DNA of 64,000 nucleotides, from assembly GCA_009838845.1 (NCBI GenBank), contig VXRD01000026.1, forward strand, positions 1 to 64,000. The letters run 5' to 3'. Position 1 is the first letter of the stretch. Every line of letters begins with the position of its first letter. The position numbers and the translations under genes were made by a program. The notes below the pieces were generated by a model. That model worked only from the letters and a program-made list of their open reading frames with translations, was not told the DNA's origin and did not search any database. The stretch comes from Gemmatimonadota bacterium (GTDB lineage Bacteria > Latescibacterota > UBA2968). Below, one piece after another: positions 7,573-16,490 of this stretch.

Positions 7573-9742
7573 TTTTGTATCCCAATGATATTTCTACCTC
7601 TGACTGCGCATCGTTGAGGTAAGAATAAACGCGATAATTGCGATATACGAGTTTCACATAATTGCGAGTTTCTTTATAGGGAATGCGCTCTATAAATTCA
7701 TCGACGTCGTGCCTTGTCAGGGCTTTTGCCCATCGCTTTGCAGCATCCAGACCCGCATTATAAGCCGATAGTGCCAAACTGAGTTGCCTGTGTTTATCTT
7801 TTCGAAATGCCCTCATGTGGTCGGAGAGATGTTTTCCGCCCAATAAAATTGACGTTTGGGGATCGTAGAGGTCTTCGATTGAAAAATTTTTGAGCTTGAC
7901 AAGTCGGGCCATGTCCCGTCCCGTTTGCGGCATTACTTGCATCAGTCCACGTGCGCCAGCGCGAGATACAGCGGTTGTATTAAACGCGCTTTCCTGTCGC
8001 ATGATGGCGATCATGAGATTGGGATCCAGATTCATTTTTCGCGCTATCTGGTTGATCTCGCCCCAATAATACGTTGGATACAATCGACGGAATGAGGCCC
8101 GCGTCATGGATATCCCCTGTGCGCGTTCTAACATTACGATCTGTGCGGAAATTTGAAGTGCCTTGTGCATGGCGCGAACGCGCTCATAGCGCGGCTTCAA
8201 ATCATCCAGCGCGAATAAATTGCGCCCGAGAATTTGCCGCGCGCGGTCGTATTCTCGCTCGGCATCTCGATACAACCCGATAGACGCCAATAGATCTCCT
8301 TTTGGGATATGCACCGAAGGCGTATAGGATTGACCAATCGATAGGTGTTCGCCCGGTTGGGGCGCTTCGATATAGGCATGTTCTGTTTTGCCCAGGACCG
8401 CATGTGCGCGTGTTGAGTAATAAGAGGTGGGAAACCCTTCTGAGGCGCGTTCAATCCAGAATCGCGCTTCTGATTTTTGTCCCAATTTTTGATAACTTTT
8501 GCCCGCCCAGTAATACCCCTGATCACGTAGATGACTCGCAGTGGTCTGGCGCGATAGACGTAAAAAGGCTTTGGAAGCAGCCGTGTATTGCCGCGTTTGA
8601 TAAAGCGCGAAGCCCGCACGCCACGCAGCCTGGTCGGCATAAGTGCTTTTGGGGTAGGCCTTTGCCAGTGCTATAAATAGTTTGCGAGCATCGCTGTGCC
8701 GTCCCCGTCGCTCGTAGGCCATGGCCGCTTGCCAGAGTGCTTCGGGTGCGGTCTTTGCATTGGGATAGCGGCGCACAAATTCTCGAAATCGCGTTGTTCC
8801 CGTTAAATCGTGCCCGCGCTTGATGGCACATCGACCCAGGTAAAACAGTGCTTCGGAGATGTGATATACTTTGAAGGCGCGGTCAAATGTGTTTTCGGCT
8901 TTGAGATATTTTCGACTGCGATAATATACATGGCCCAGTTCGTATTGCGCTTTCCCGCGCCATGTGGCATCTTGAGATTCATCGATCACGCGACGCAATA
9001 AAGCGATAGCCTGTTGATATTTTCCGGCGTGCATACAGGCCACACCCGCGTAAAACAGTTCTTCAGCATCGCGCATATCACTGAGCGCGGGGAGCATTTT
9101 GTAAGCGGATGGATGTTTGGGATAATTTTTGATCAATTTCAAGCGCGTCTCGCGCGCAGCAACAGAATCGCCCAGAGCCGTCCAGGCCTCAACCATTCCG
9201 GCAAGTGCATCGCCTTCGCGCGGATGCTTGCCAACAAGTGTTTGATAATATGCGATAGCACCTTCTGCATTGCCCTGTGCAAGCGCGGTCCGCGCGGCAT
9301 TGAGTGTCGCCTGACCGCCGAGTAAACTCACTGGTTTCATGTGCAGAGTTTTTGCATAGTGATTTTCAGCGTCTTTGGCTTGTCCCAAAGCCTCGGCGCA
9401 TTGTCCCATCCAAAAAGCCACGTAATCGGCAATTTCTGGGCGCGTGGTGCCTGAAGACTGAAGAATTGTCAATGCGTCTGAGTATTTGCCCAGGTGCATC
9501 AGACAAATCGCGCGTTGTAACGCGGCGGTGTGCGTATCCCAGGTATCGCGCTGGGTAGTATCCATATTGTCGAGTGCAGATAATGCTTCGGAAAAGTTTT
9601 GCTGTGCAATTAGTTCTGCAACTCGGAAAATGGGATCGCGTTGTTCTCCTATTCCCAAATAGTCCACGATTACAAATACGGCGATAAAGGGGAAGGCGAA
9701 TAACGCGATACGACTCACTAATTCGTTTTTGAAAAATGGCAT
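7565..9742 (-). CDS. Membrane-anchored lytic transglycosylase with TPR-like repeats
   Basis: Predicted 725-aa Slt70-like murein lytic transglycosylase that cleaves the MurNAc-GlcNAc bond to form 1,6-anhydro ends in the periplasm. An N-terminal hydrophobic segment (about residues 10-30) anchors it. About 500 residues of helical TPR-like repeats follow, then a C-terminal GH23 domain with the catalytic Glu584 in RQESAF, GLMQVMP, the helix SILLGGKHL and AYNAG. The frame is open to 9811, but a consensus promoter overlaps the upstream ATG (9787), so transcription would begin beyond it. ATG 9742, preceded by AAAGG, is therefore the likely start. It overlaps the next gene by 8 bp. Confidence 0.88.
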   Translation of the reverse strand: MPFFKNELVSRIALFAFPFIAVFVIVDYLGIGEQRDPIFRVAELIAQQNFSEALSALDNMDTTQRDTWDTHTAALQRAICLMHLGKYSDALTILQSSGTTRPEIADYVAFWMGQCAEALGQAKDAENHYAKTLHMKPVSLLGGQATLNAARTALAQGNAEGAIAYYQTLVGKHPREGDALAGMVEAWTALGDSVAARETRLKLIKNYPKHPSAYKMLPALSDMRDAEELFYAGVACMHAGKYQQAIALLRRVIDESQDATWRGKAQYELGHVYYRSRKYLKAENTFDRAFKVYHISEALFYLGRCAIKRGHDLTGTTRFREFVRRYPNAKTAPEALWQAAMAYERRGRHSDARKLFIALAKAYPKSTYADQAAWRAGFALYQTRQYTAASKAFLRLSRQTTASHLRDQGYYWAGKSYQKLGQKSEARFWIERASEGFPTSYYSTRAHAVLGKTEHAYIEAPQPGEHLSIGQSYTPSVHIPKGDLLASIGLYRDAEREYDRARQILGRNLFALDDLKPRYERVRAMHKALQISAQIVMLERAQGISMTRASFRRLYPTYYWGEINQIARKMNLDPNLMIAIMRQESAFNTTAVSRAGARGLMQVMPQTGRDMARLVKLKNFSIEDLYDPQTSILLGGKHLSDHMRAFRKDKHRQLSLALSAYNAGLDAAKRWAKALTRHDVDEFIERIPYKETRNYVKLVYRNYRVYSYLNDAQSEVEISLGYKNE

Positions 9743-9775
9743 TGTGAAAGCCTTTGCGATGAGGTCCTGAAAAAA

Positions 9776-9804
9776 ATTGTAGTCCATAACGCACGCAATG
9801 TCAA
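9776..9804 (-). promoter_or_regulatory. Consensus promoter of the lytic transglycosylase gene
   Basis: On the minus strand TTGACA (9799-9804) and TACAAT (9776-9781) are separated by 17 bp, eleven of twelve bases matching the sigma-70 consensus. The predicted start point near 9769 leaves a leader of about 27 nt before ATG 9742. The alternative ATG at 9787 lies inside this promoter. Confidence 0.7.
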
Positions 9805-9855
9805 GATACAAAAGACAGGGGCTGGGGGCACTTCACACTTCATTCCGGAGTTTTT

Positions 9856-11229
9856 ATGAAAGCACTTATTCTTGCGGCAGGAAAAGGCGAGCGATTTTTT
9901 CCATTTAATGTCTTTCGTCCCAAGCCGATGTTTCCAATATGCAATCGTCCGCTTTTGGAGTGGACGGTTTCGCGTCTGGTCGATGCGGGTATTTCAGATA
10001 TTGGCATTGTGGTGGGGCATAGAGGCGGTCGGGCGCGCAATTATTTTGGCAGTGGGCAGCGATTTGGCTGTAAAATTACTTATATTGAGCAACCGCAGCC
10101 AAAAGGCACGGCGCAGGCGGTGGGGCTGGCGTCTGATTTTATTGGTGCTGATGATGTTCTGATTATTTTCGGAGATGTTTTCTTTGGTGCGGATGCAGTC
10201 CCACACCTGTTAGATGCGTTTAGAGATAGAAACTGTTCTGGTGTCGCTGGCATTGTCCAGGTTGAAGATCTCACATCTCATATACGCGCACATGTCGAAA
10301 AGGACCAGAGCTTGTCTTCTTACACCTATAAACCCCGTGGTGGATCGGGACAGGCACTGTCAGGTCTCTATGTTTTTAAAAATGAAATTTTGTCCGATCT
10401 GGGCAATACCTCCGATTTTGTGCCGCGAACCCAATTTGGTATCTTTCCGCCTGAGGGTCAGGAAATTTGCGATGTTATCCCATTGCTCTACGGCGAGGGA
10501 CGCGCGCTTATCGCGGTTGATTTGCCCGGACCGTGGTTCGATATGGACCTGCCATGGCATCCGAAAAATGTCTCGCTTATGGCACTTTCCGAAATGGCTG
10601 ATGGACTTACAGAAGCGGTTGTTGCGCCAACGGCTACGGTCGATCCCGACGCCCGCATTCGCGGTCCCATCTTTGTCGATGAAAATACCACGATTGCCCG
10701 AGATGCTTATATTGAAGGACCGGTCTGGATCGGGAAAGATACGGAGATATTGGAAGGCTCTCACATCGCATCCCGTACTGTGATCGGCGATCGCTGCAAA
10801 ATAGGTCCTTTTGCCAAAGTATCGGGTACAGTAGATACCAACTGCCACATTACCTATTTGGGCGAGTTTGGCGGTATTATGCTGGAAGAGGGGCGCGTGA
10901 CCCATCAGATTCAGCTTTCGGGCATTTTTGGCGAGCGCGCAGAAATAGGCGCGGGTACACAGGTGGGCACGCTGCGCTTTGACGATGCGGAGATCGAGGT
11001 CGAGGTTCAGGGGATTCGTCGAAAAGCACCCGGTTTTACCGGGGTGTTGTTTGGGGATTACTCGCGCACGGGTATCGGTGCGATGATTATGCCCGGTCGC
11101 ATTGTAGGACCATGTGCGATGGTGGGTGCGGGCGTGGTGCTGATGAAAAATGTTCCGCCGTACAAGGCCGTGCTCGTCAAGCAGGAACTCGATGTCGTTG
11201 ACTGGTCGCCCGCTATTTATGAGCGATGA
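9856..11229 (+). CDS. Sugar nucleotidyltransferase with left-handed beta-helix domain
   Basis: Predicted 457-aa cytoplasmic NDP-sugar pyrophosphorylase joining a sugar 1-phosphate to an NTP. The N-terminal catalytic domain (1-230) starts MKALILAAGKGERFFPF with the family's G-x-G-x-R loop and KP lysine (FRPKPMFP), and has the FGDVFFG metal-binding segment. The C-terminal part (about 250-430) is a left-handed beta-helix of hexapeptides, as in GlmU. An acetyltransferase role for it is not shown. CCGGAG precedes the ATG. It is divergent from the lytic transglycosylase, which fits an envelope polysaccharide role. The nucleotide and sugar specificity cannot be read from sequence. Confidence 0.85.
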   Translation: MKALILAAGKGERFFPFNVFRPKPMFPICNRPLLEWTVSRLVDAGISDIGIVVGHRGGRARNYFGSGQRFGCKITYIEQPQPKGTAQAVGLASDFIGADDVLIIFGDVFFGADAVPHLLDAFRDRNCSGVAGIVQVEDLTSHIRAHVEKDQSLSSYTYKPRGGSGQALSGLYVFKNEILSDLGNTSDFVPRTQFGIFPPEGQEICDVIPLLYGEGRALIAVDLPGPWFDMDLPWHPKNVSLMALSEMADGLTEAVVAPTATVDPDARIRGPIFVDENTTIARDAYIEGPVWIGKDTEILEGSHIASRTVIGDRCKIGPFAKVSGTVDTNCHITYLGEFGGIMLEEGRVTHQIQLSGIFGERAEIGAGTQVGTLRFDDAEIEVEVQGIRRKAPGFTGVLFGDYSRTGIGAMIMPGRIVGPCAMVGAGVVLMKNVPPYKAVLVKQELDVVDWSPAIYER

Positions 11230-11264
11230 GCGATTTTAGATCGACTGATCGCCCGATGTTCACC

Positions 11265-11310
11265 AAACAAATATCCCCTGTCTGATTATTTTGGACAGGG
11301 GTATTTGTTT
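11265..11310 (+). terminator. Hairpin after the nucleotidyltransferase gene
   Basis: A long inverted repeat pairs AAACAAATATCCCCTGTC with GACAGGGGTATTTGTTT, with one bulged base and a loop of about ten bases. It begins 35 bp after the stop codon and its right arm ends in TTTGTTT. It can form on both strands and may end both converging transcripts. Confidence 0.7.
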
Positions 11311-11313
11311 GCT

Positions 11314-11347
11314 TGCCCGCCTATCTGCTGACAGACAGCAGGCGGGC
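11314..11347. repeat. GC-rich hairpin, possible dispersed repeat
   Basis: A second dyad follows the terminator: GCCCGCCT ... GCTG pairs with CAGC ... AGGCGGGC around ACAGA, with four unpaired bases in the left arm. The CTGCTGACAGACAGCAGGCGGGC style recalls small dispersed palindromes in intergenic DNA, but no other copy is present in this window. It sits between two converging genes. Confidence 0.45.
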
Positions 11348-11399
11348 GGGATAGCGCGATCACAGATTGACCATTTCAATTTATCTTATTGGCTCGCCT

Positions 11400-12206
11400 C
11401 TATTTTTTGCCATTTTCCTCTTTCAATACAGAACGGATGGCTTCCATGTCAATATCTGGATACGTCTTTTGAATGGCTGCAAATATTTCTCTATGACCTT
11501 CTTCTCGGCCTTCTTCTCTGGCTTGTTTCATGATGTATTGTGCAAAAGATGATTCGCGCATAATCGCATCCATAAGACCCTCCTGGGATAAAATACGACT
11601 AATCGTGGCTGGCGCATACGCTAACCCACTCAATATCGTCAACCCACCCCAAATGTCAACCTTTATTGAGTCTTCCAACGGCAAAGCTCTCGCAGCATCA
11701 ATACACGACTTTAACCACTCTTCAGAATCCATTTCATCAGGACGTTTCATCAATGGCGCAAATGGAAGCAAGCCTGCATGTCCTTCATTGAGAATGTGCT
11801 GTCCTTCAATCTCGATCAGTCTGATCACACTGTATTGGAAGATAAGATGGTGACCAGGCAGGTTTTGGATATAGTGTCCCGGATCGTTCTTTCCCGCATT
11901 GGGACGCAAGTAGATCACGCTGGAATAGATCGGCAAGTGATGCGTCTCAATGGCTCTGACGGTATAGCCAGCCATTCGGATGGGCATTGTCGGATCGGTA
12001 GTGGTTTGAAATTCGTGATGTACCAATGCCTCTTCGCCTGCAATCTGAACTTTGATGAGGCTGTCCATGTGGTGTGTTTGTGTTGTTGGTTGTTCTGTGT
12101 CGAGGATGTCGAGAAATTGGACGTCGTCTCGTTGGAGAGAGAGTTGGATGAAGTCTTGAGGGTAGGTTTGGATGAAGTGTTTTGAGATGGTGTCGTATTG
12201 GGGCAT
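11400..12206 (-). CDS. Rpn-type PD-(D/E)XK nuclease family protein
   Basis: Predicted 268-aa protein of the Rpn/YhgA-like family (recombination-promoting nuclease, often labelled putative transposase). The nuclease core is visible as Asp in HHMDSLIKVQI followed by HHEFQ (E-x-Q) about 20 residues later. The C-terminus has the charged AREEGREEGHREI helix and a hydrophobic-repeat tail common in these proteins. Family members cut DNA and are often strain-variable. No recognition site or inverted ends mark it as a transposon. An AAAGG site precedes ATG 12206. It converges on the nucleotidyltransferase gene across two hairpins. Confidence 0.8.
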   Translation of the reverse strand: MPQYDTISKHFIQTYPQDFIQLSLQRDDVQFLDILDTEQPTTQTHHMDSLIKVQIAGEEALVHHEFQTTTDPTMPIRMAGYTVRAIETHHLPIYSSVIYLRPNAGKNDPGHYIQNLPGHHLIFQYSVIRLIEIEGQHILNEGHAGLLPFAPLMKRPDEMDSEEWLKSCIDAARALPLEDSIKVDIWGGLTILSGLAYAPATISRILSQEGLMDAIMRESSFAQYIMKQAREEGREEGHREIFAAIQKTYPDIDMEAIRSVLKEENGKK

Positions 12207-12679
12207 GTGCTTGCCTTTGGTCTGTGTGTTTCTGAGGCGGGCGAAAGATGTTTCGCCGCCACTACATGTAACCCTCAGGCCTTATGCAAACCTTATGCCA
12301 ATGACTTGGAATTGGGCGATGAATGGCAGGATAAGACGCGCTAATCTCCTTATTTTTCTCCAGTTATTGATCACTCAAATTTAAGAATTATCTGTTGAAG
12401 TGGATCAGCCGCAGTGCAAATGTGAGGCAAAAAAGTGTACATTTTGAGCGATGAGTGAGTAGAGAAGTGAAAGATATGTGTTCGAATGTAGGGCGAAAAA
12501 TGCCAGCCTTTATTGATTCATATTGTGCTGATATAGCGCAATGGCCTGTTGTTTTTTCCTATGACTATCGGGTTTATTTTTATAGGTTTATCATTATATT
12601 GCCTACCTTCATGTACCTTTATGCCGTGAACTGGTCTGGACTGCGACCAGTTGTACACCGCGCGTGGATAATTATCGCC
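12207..12679. other. Intergenic region with two short dyads
   Basis: A 473-bp stretch between divergent genes with no coding sequence I can support. On the Rpn side there is a perfect hairpin GGCGAAA-gatg-TTTCGCC (12240-12257) and a direct repeat CCTTATGC at about 12280 and 12293. On the helicase side there is a perfect 8-bp dyad (listed separately). An upstream extension of the helicase frame to 12455 reads as low-complexity hydrophobic sequence and is not taken as coding. Confidence 0.5.
12629..12652 (+). promoter_or_regulatory. Candidate operator upstream of the helicase gene
   Basis: Perfect inverted repeat AACTGGTC-N8-GACCAGTT, ending 27 bp before the helicase ATG. The geometry is that of a dimeric repressor site, for example a LexA-like or TetR-like protein. 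No convincing -35/-10 pair could be fixed next to it. Confidence 0.4.
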
Positions 12680-15676
12680 ATGCCAGAACTCGATCCCATT
12701 ACATTAAACGCACGCCAGCGCGAAGCCGTTATTGCGCCAATAGGTCCCGTTCTCGTGCTGGCGGGGCCAGGCACGGGGAAGACGCGGGTGCTGACTGAAC
12801 GCATTGCGTATCTGGTCTCGCGGCGCGGCGTCCATCCGGAAAATATCCTGGCGCTCACATTTACAAATAAGGCGGCGGCAGAACTGCAAATCCGCTTGTC
12901 GCGCACGTTGAGCAAAGAAACTGCGGAGGTTATTACCGCAGGTACATTTCACAGGTTTTGTATCTCAATTCTGCGGGAGCATCGAGAAACGGTTGGGTTG
13001 CCACCGCATTTTGGCATTGCCGATGAAGACCTTCAGCGCACGCTGATCTATCGCGCATTTCCTCGCCTGAGTCCCAATGAAAGCAATTTGAATAATGTGA
13101 TGCAAAATGTGAATCGCCTGAAGTGGCAGCGGCGATACAAGGCGCATGTTCCGATGAAAAAAGGGGATGCGGCATTGCTCGATCAGTACGAAGCCGAACT
13201 GAAGAAAAATCGATTGATCGATTTTGACGATCTCATATTTCTCGCGCATGATTTGCTGCATTCGCATCGCCAGATTCTGGCGGATTATCGCGCGCAATTT
13301 CAACACATCCTCGTCGATGAGTTTCAAGATACCGATCCCGTGCAATACGCCCTCGTTTATTTGTTGGGCGCGGCTCACCGGAGTGTTTTTGTGGTTGCAG
13401 ATGACGAGCAGTCCATTTACGGGTGGCGACATGCCAGGCCAGAACATATCGAACAATTTCGGGATGATTTTCTCAAAGGTCGTTCGCCCATTTTTTTGGA
13501 GGAAAACTACCGATCATCCGCAGAAATTTTGCGGCTGGCGCGCGTGTTTATCGCCAATAATGACGTGTTGTTTGAACGCAGCATCCATACCCAGAGATCG
13601 GGACGCCGCGTGCGGGGGATGGCTTTTGATACGTTTGAGGAAGAAGGCCAGTTTATTGCGGGCGATATCTGGGATCGCATCCGGGAAACGCCCGATCTGG
13701 TTCACCGGGATATTGCGGTGCTTTATCCCCAACACGCAATAGGCAGCGAGCTCGAGCGCATTTTTATGCGCGCCAATGTTCCCTGCCTGATGGCTCATCG
13801 CAGGGGCTTGTTCGACCAGCCCGTGATCCGTCGTGCCCTGTCCGTGTTGCGCTATGCTCTCGATGGCGCGAATGACGCGAGTCTCGAGTTGTTTTTGCGG
13901 CGCGAACTCGAAGCGGTGGATCCCAAATTATACCCGGCGGTGCGGGGATTTCAGAAACAAAAAAATATTGGGAGTTTCAAACAGGCGGCTTTTCTGTATC
14001 CGCGAACGGTTTCGGAAGAAGAGGGCGTGGATGTGGAACGCGCGCTGGGTCTGGCAGGTGTGGTACACAATGCCGTGCAAAGAGGCGCGGTCGCATCTTT
14101 GCCCCATCTGGTGGATGATATTCTGGACCAATTGAATACATCGGAGTTGCCATCTCTCAAAAATCATCTCGATGACATTGTAGATCCACTCGAACTTTCG
14201 GTTCTCAATATCGCTCTGAATCGCGTGTTGCCACTCTGGCGCAGGGGCGGCACCTTGTATGTGGCGTGTCGAGACGAGGTGCTGCGGCATATGCTCACAA
14301 CTCTGATCCGGGATGCACTGGCGCGGCCGGGTCTCATCATACGAGAGGCTGTGCCCGGCAGCCGATTGGATGTTTTATCCGATACTCTAATTTTATCCTT
14401 TGACGAAGATCCGCCGAAAACCCCCGAACACTTTTTACATTTGGGAGGCATGGCGTGTGGTGCAATGCTCGCTGCTCTCAAATTGTGTCAGGCGATCCGC
14501 TGCGCAGATTTGCCAGCGTATATGCCGGAATACACTGCATTTGCGTTGGAAACGGCGGATGACGATCCCGAGCAAGCACAGATCACAGCTCTGGGTGCTG
14601 TGCGCGTGCGAGATGGGCGTGCTGTCGATACATTTTATTCGCCCGTACGCCTGCGAGAGGACAAAGGCACGGCTCCTACATTTCAGGAAATTTATCTCGC
14701 GTTTCAGGCGTTTGTCGGTATCGATATTCTGGTCGCACACAATGGCTATGCGTTCGATTTTCAGGTTTTGCACCGCGAAGCCCGCCGCAATGGCAGGTCT
14801 CGCATGCCCAATCCGACGGTTGATATATTGCCTATGGCGCGAAGCTATGGCGCGACTGCTACACGCGATTTGCGCCCTCTTTGCGAGCGGTATGATATTG
14901 CGTCAGATCCAAACGATCCGCCGGCACGCGCGCGTGCATTGGCCTTGTATCGCGTGTTTGAAGCTATGAAGAAAGAGCGCGCCTCTCGCTACCGGCGTAT
15001 GACGCATGAACGCCTTTTGGATCACGTTGCTCTGGGCTTGCTTTTTCGCACGCGCGATGGGGTAAGGGATACGGAATTTTCCCGCGAAGAACACGTGCAT
15101 TTCAATCTGGGGGCGCAGCGTCTTTTGGGGCCGGCCAATTTGTGCATTCGCAATCTCGTGCAGCACTACCCTCGATTGGATGCCGACCGGCTGCGGGGAC
15201 AGACGCGGATGTTGCTCGGCGAAGATCCCCGTCCCGATGTGCTCGCGTTGCACGCTCCCGATCAGATTCAGCGCTTTCGAGACCTTTGCGAACGCCACGG
15301 TGCTGCTGCGCCATCTCTTCAGGAGGGCATTCGCAATTTGCTCGATTTTGCCGATCTCTACAAAGTTGAATTGGATACCCAAGACCGCGATGCTGTGCAT
15401 TTGCTGACGTTGCACGCGGCAAAGGGGCTTGAGTTTCGAGAGGTCTATATTTGCGGTCTCGAAGATCGCATTTTGCCCAATGCCCGCGCCCTGAACAGCG
15501 CGGATTTAGCCGAACAACGCAGGTTGTTGTACGTGGGGATCACCCGCGCAATGGATCGCCTCACGCTTTCCTGTGTGCAGCATCGTCCGGGCCGAAATAT
15601 GGCGCCTTCTCGATTCTGGGATGAACTCGGATTAGAACGCGATGATCGCGGTGTGGATGCCGCTCCAACGGCGTAA
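12680..15676 (+). CDS. UvrD/PcrA-like superfamily 1 helicase with inserted degenerate DnaQ-like exonuclease domain
   Basis: Predicted 998-aa DNA helicase. SF1A motifs are in order: AGPGTGKT (motif I, about 28-35), LALTFTNKAA (Ia), VDEFQDTD (II, from 212), VADDEQSIYGWRHA (III), LEENYRSS (IV), LLTLHAAKGLEF (V, about 908) and LLYVGITRAMDRL (VI). Between motifs IV and V, residues about 618-765 resemble a DEDDh exonuclease (FALETADDDPEQAQITALGA; VAHNGYAFDFQVL; a C-terminal helix). The first catalytic Asp is Ala622, and the HxxxxD of motif III appears as PPARARAL, so only Glu624 and Asp693 remain. The helicase looks active and the exonuclease looks dead. ATG 12680 gives the canonical UvrD N-terminus. 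lpxH follows after 22 bp. Confidence 0.88.
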   Translation: MPELDPITLNARQREAVIAPIGPVLVLAGPGTGKTRVLTERIAYLVSRRGVHPENILALTFTNKAAAELQIRLSRTLSKETAEVITAGTFHRFCISILREHRETVGLPPHFGIADEDLQRTLIYRAFPRLSPNESNLNNVMQNVNRLKWQRRYKAHVPMKKGDAALLDQYEAELKKNRLIDFDDLIFLAHDLLHSHRQILADYRAQFQHILVDEFQDTDPVQYALVYLLGAAHRSVFVVADDEQSIYGWRHARPEHIEQFRDDFLKGRSPIFLEENYRSSAEILRLARVFIANNDVLFERSIHTQRSGRRVRGMAFDTFEEEGQFIAGDIWDRIRETPDLVHRDIAVLYPQHAIGSELERIFMRANVPCLMAHRRGLFDQPVIRRALSVLRYALDGANDASLELFLRRELEAVDPKLYPAVRGFQKQKNIGSFKQAAFLYPRTVSEEEGVDVERALGLAGVVHNAVQRGAVASLPHLVDDILDQLNTSELPSLKNHLDDIVDPLELSVLNIALNRVLPLWRRGGTLYVACRDEVLRHMLTTLIRDALARPGLIIREAVPGSRLDVLSDTLILSFDEDPPKTPEHFLHLGGMACGAMLAALKLCQAIRCADLPAYMPEYTAFALETADDDPEQAQITALGAVRVRDGRAVDTFYSPVRLREDKGTAPTFQEIYLAFQAFVGIDILVAHNGYAFDFQVLHREARRNGRSRMPNPTVDILPMARSYGATATRDLRPLCERYDIASDPNDPPARARALALYRVFEAMKKERASRYRRMTHERLLDHVALGLLFRTRDGVRDTEFSREEHVHFNLGAQRLLGPANLCIRNLVQHYPRLDADRLRGQTRMLLGEDPRPDVLALHAPDQIQRFRDLCERHGAAAPSLQEGIRNLLDFADLYKVELDTQDRDAVHLLTLHAAKGLEFREVYICGLEDRILPNARALNSADLAEQRRLLYVGITRAMDRLTLSCVQHRPGRNMAPSRFWDELGLERDDRGVDAAPTA

Positions 15677-15698
15677 AATCTCTTTCTCTACTCTGCCG

Positions 15699-16490
15699 AT
15701 GAAAAAAGACAAAGTTTATTTTATTTCTGACGCGCATATAGGCGGGGGCAAATATATTCGTCCACCGCGCGTTCGGGAAGATGCGTTGATCGATTTTCTA
15801 CGCGCTATTCGCAAAGATGCCAAATGTTTGTATATTGTGGGGGATTTGTTCGATTTTTGGTTTGAATATCGTTCTGTCGTTCCCGCACACGGAGCGCGTG
15901 TGATCTTTGAGCTCTACCATCTCGTTCAAAGTGGAACGCGCGTCATTTATCTGCCGGGCAATCACGATAGCTGGCTGGGGGGCTATTTATCAGAGCAGGT
16001 GGGGGCGGAGCTTCCCGGGCCTTTTTGCGACATCTCACACCAGAATTGCCGTCTGTATGTGACACACGGCGATATTTTTCAGCAAAATTGGAAATTTGAA
16101 TTGCGGCGGCGCATTTTGAAGCATCCACTGTGTATCGCCTTGTTTCGGTGGTTACATCCAGATATCGGCGCTTATCTGGCGCGTATTGTGTCGCGGTCTT
16201 CGGATCTCGATATCAGAGAAGGAACGCGAAAGAAAAAGAAAACATATTTGCCTTTGTATTTTATTAAAAGCGCGGCAGAGAAATTTGCCGAGGGATTTGA
16301 TTTTGTGATTTGTGGACATTATCACGCGCTGAGTGTTGAGCCGATGGACGGCGGGACACTTGTTGTGTTGGGCGATTGGCTGAGATACGATGCTTATGCT
16401 GTGCTCGAAAATGGCGAGATTGCATTAAAGCACTGGCATACAGCACCGGAAAAGCCGCTGCTGACCGATGATACAGGAGATCTCAAATGA
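15699..16490 (+). CDS. lpxH: UDP-2,3-diacylglucosamine diphosphatase (LpxH-like)
   Basis: Predicted 263-aa calcineurin-like phosphoesterase. Motifs are DAHIGG (residue 10 on), GDLFDFWFE, GNHDSW, THGD and GHYHAL, the full metal-binding set of the family. The FWFEY after GDLFD is characteristic of LpxH, which releases UMP from UDP-2,3-diacylglucosamine to make lipid X at the inner membrane during lipid A synthesis. This implies an LPS-bearing outer membrane. ATG 15699 is preferred over the ATG of the open frame at 15642, which lies inside the helicase gene. The last four bases overlap the glpK start (ATGA). Confidence 0.82.
   Translation: MKKDKVYFISDAHIGGGKYIRPPRVREDALIDFLRAIRKDAKCLYIVGDLFDFWFEYRSVVPAHGARVIFELYHLVQSGTRVIYLPGNHDSWLGGYLSEQVGAELPGPFCDISHQNCRLYVTHGDIFQQNWKFELRRRILKHPLCIALFRWLHPDIGAYLARIVSRSSDLDIREGTRKKKKTYLPLYFIKSAAEKFAEGFDFVICGHYHALSVEPMDGGTLVVLGDWLRYDAYAVLENGEIALKHWHTAPEKPLLTDDTGDLK

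Noticed and set aside
11400-12206. Transposase with insertion-sequence ends
   Set aside because: The Rpn-type protein has no terminal inverted repeats or target duplication around it; the nearby hairpins fit a terminator and an intergenic palindrome.
12455-12679. 75-residue N-terminal extension of the helicase frame
   Set aside because: Hydrophobic and unlike UvrD, crosses the dyad at 12629, while ATG 12680 gives the normal helicase N-terminus.
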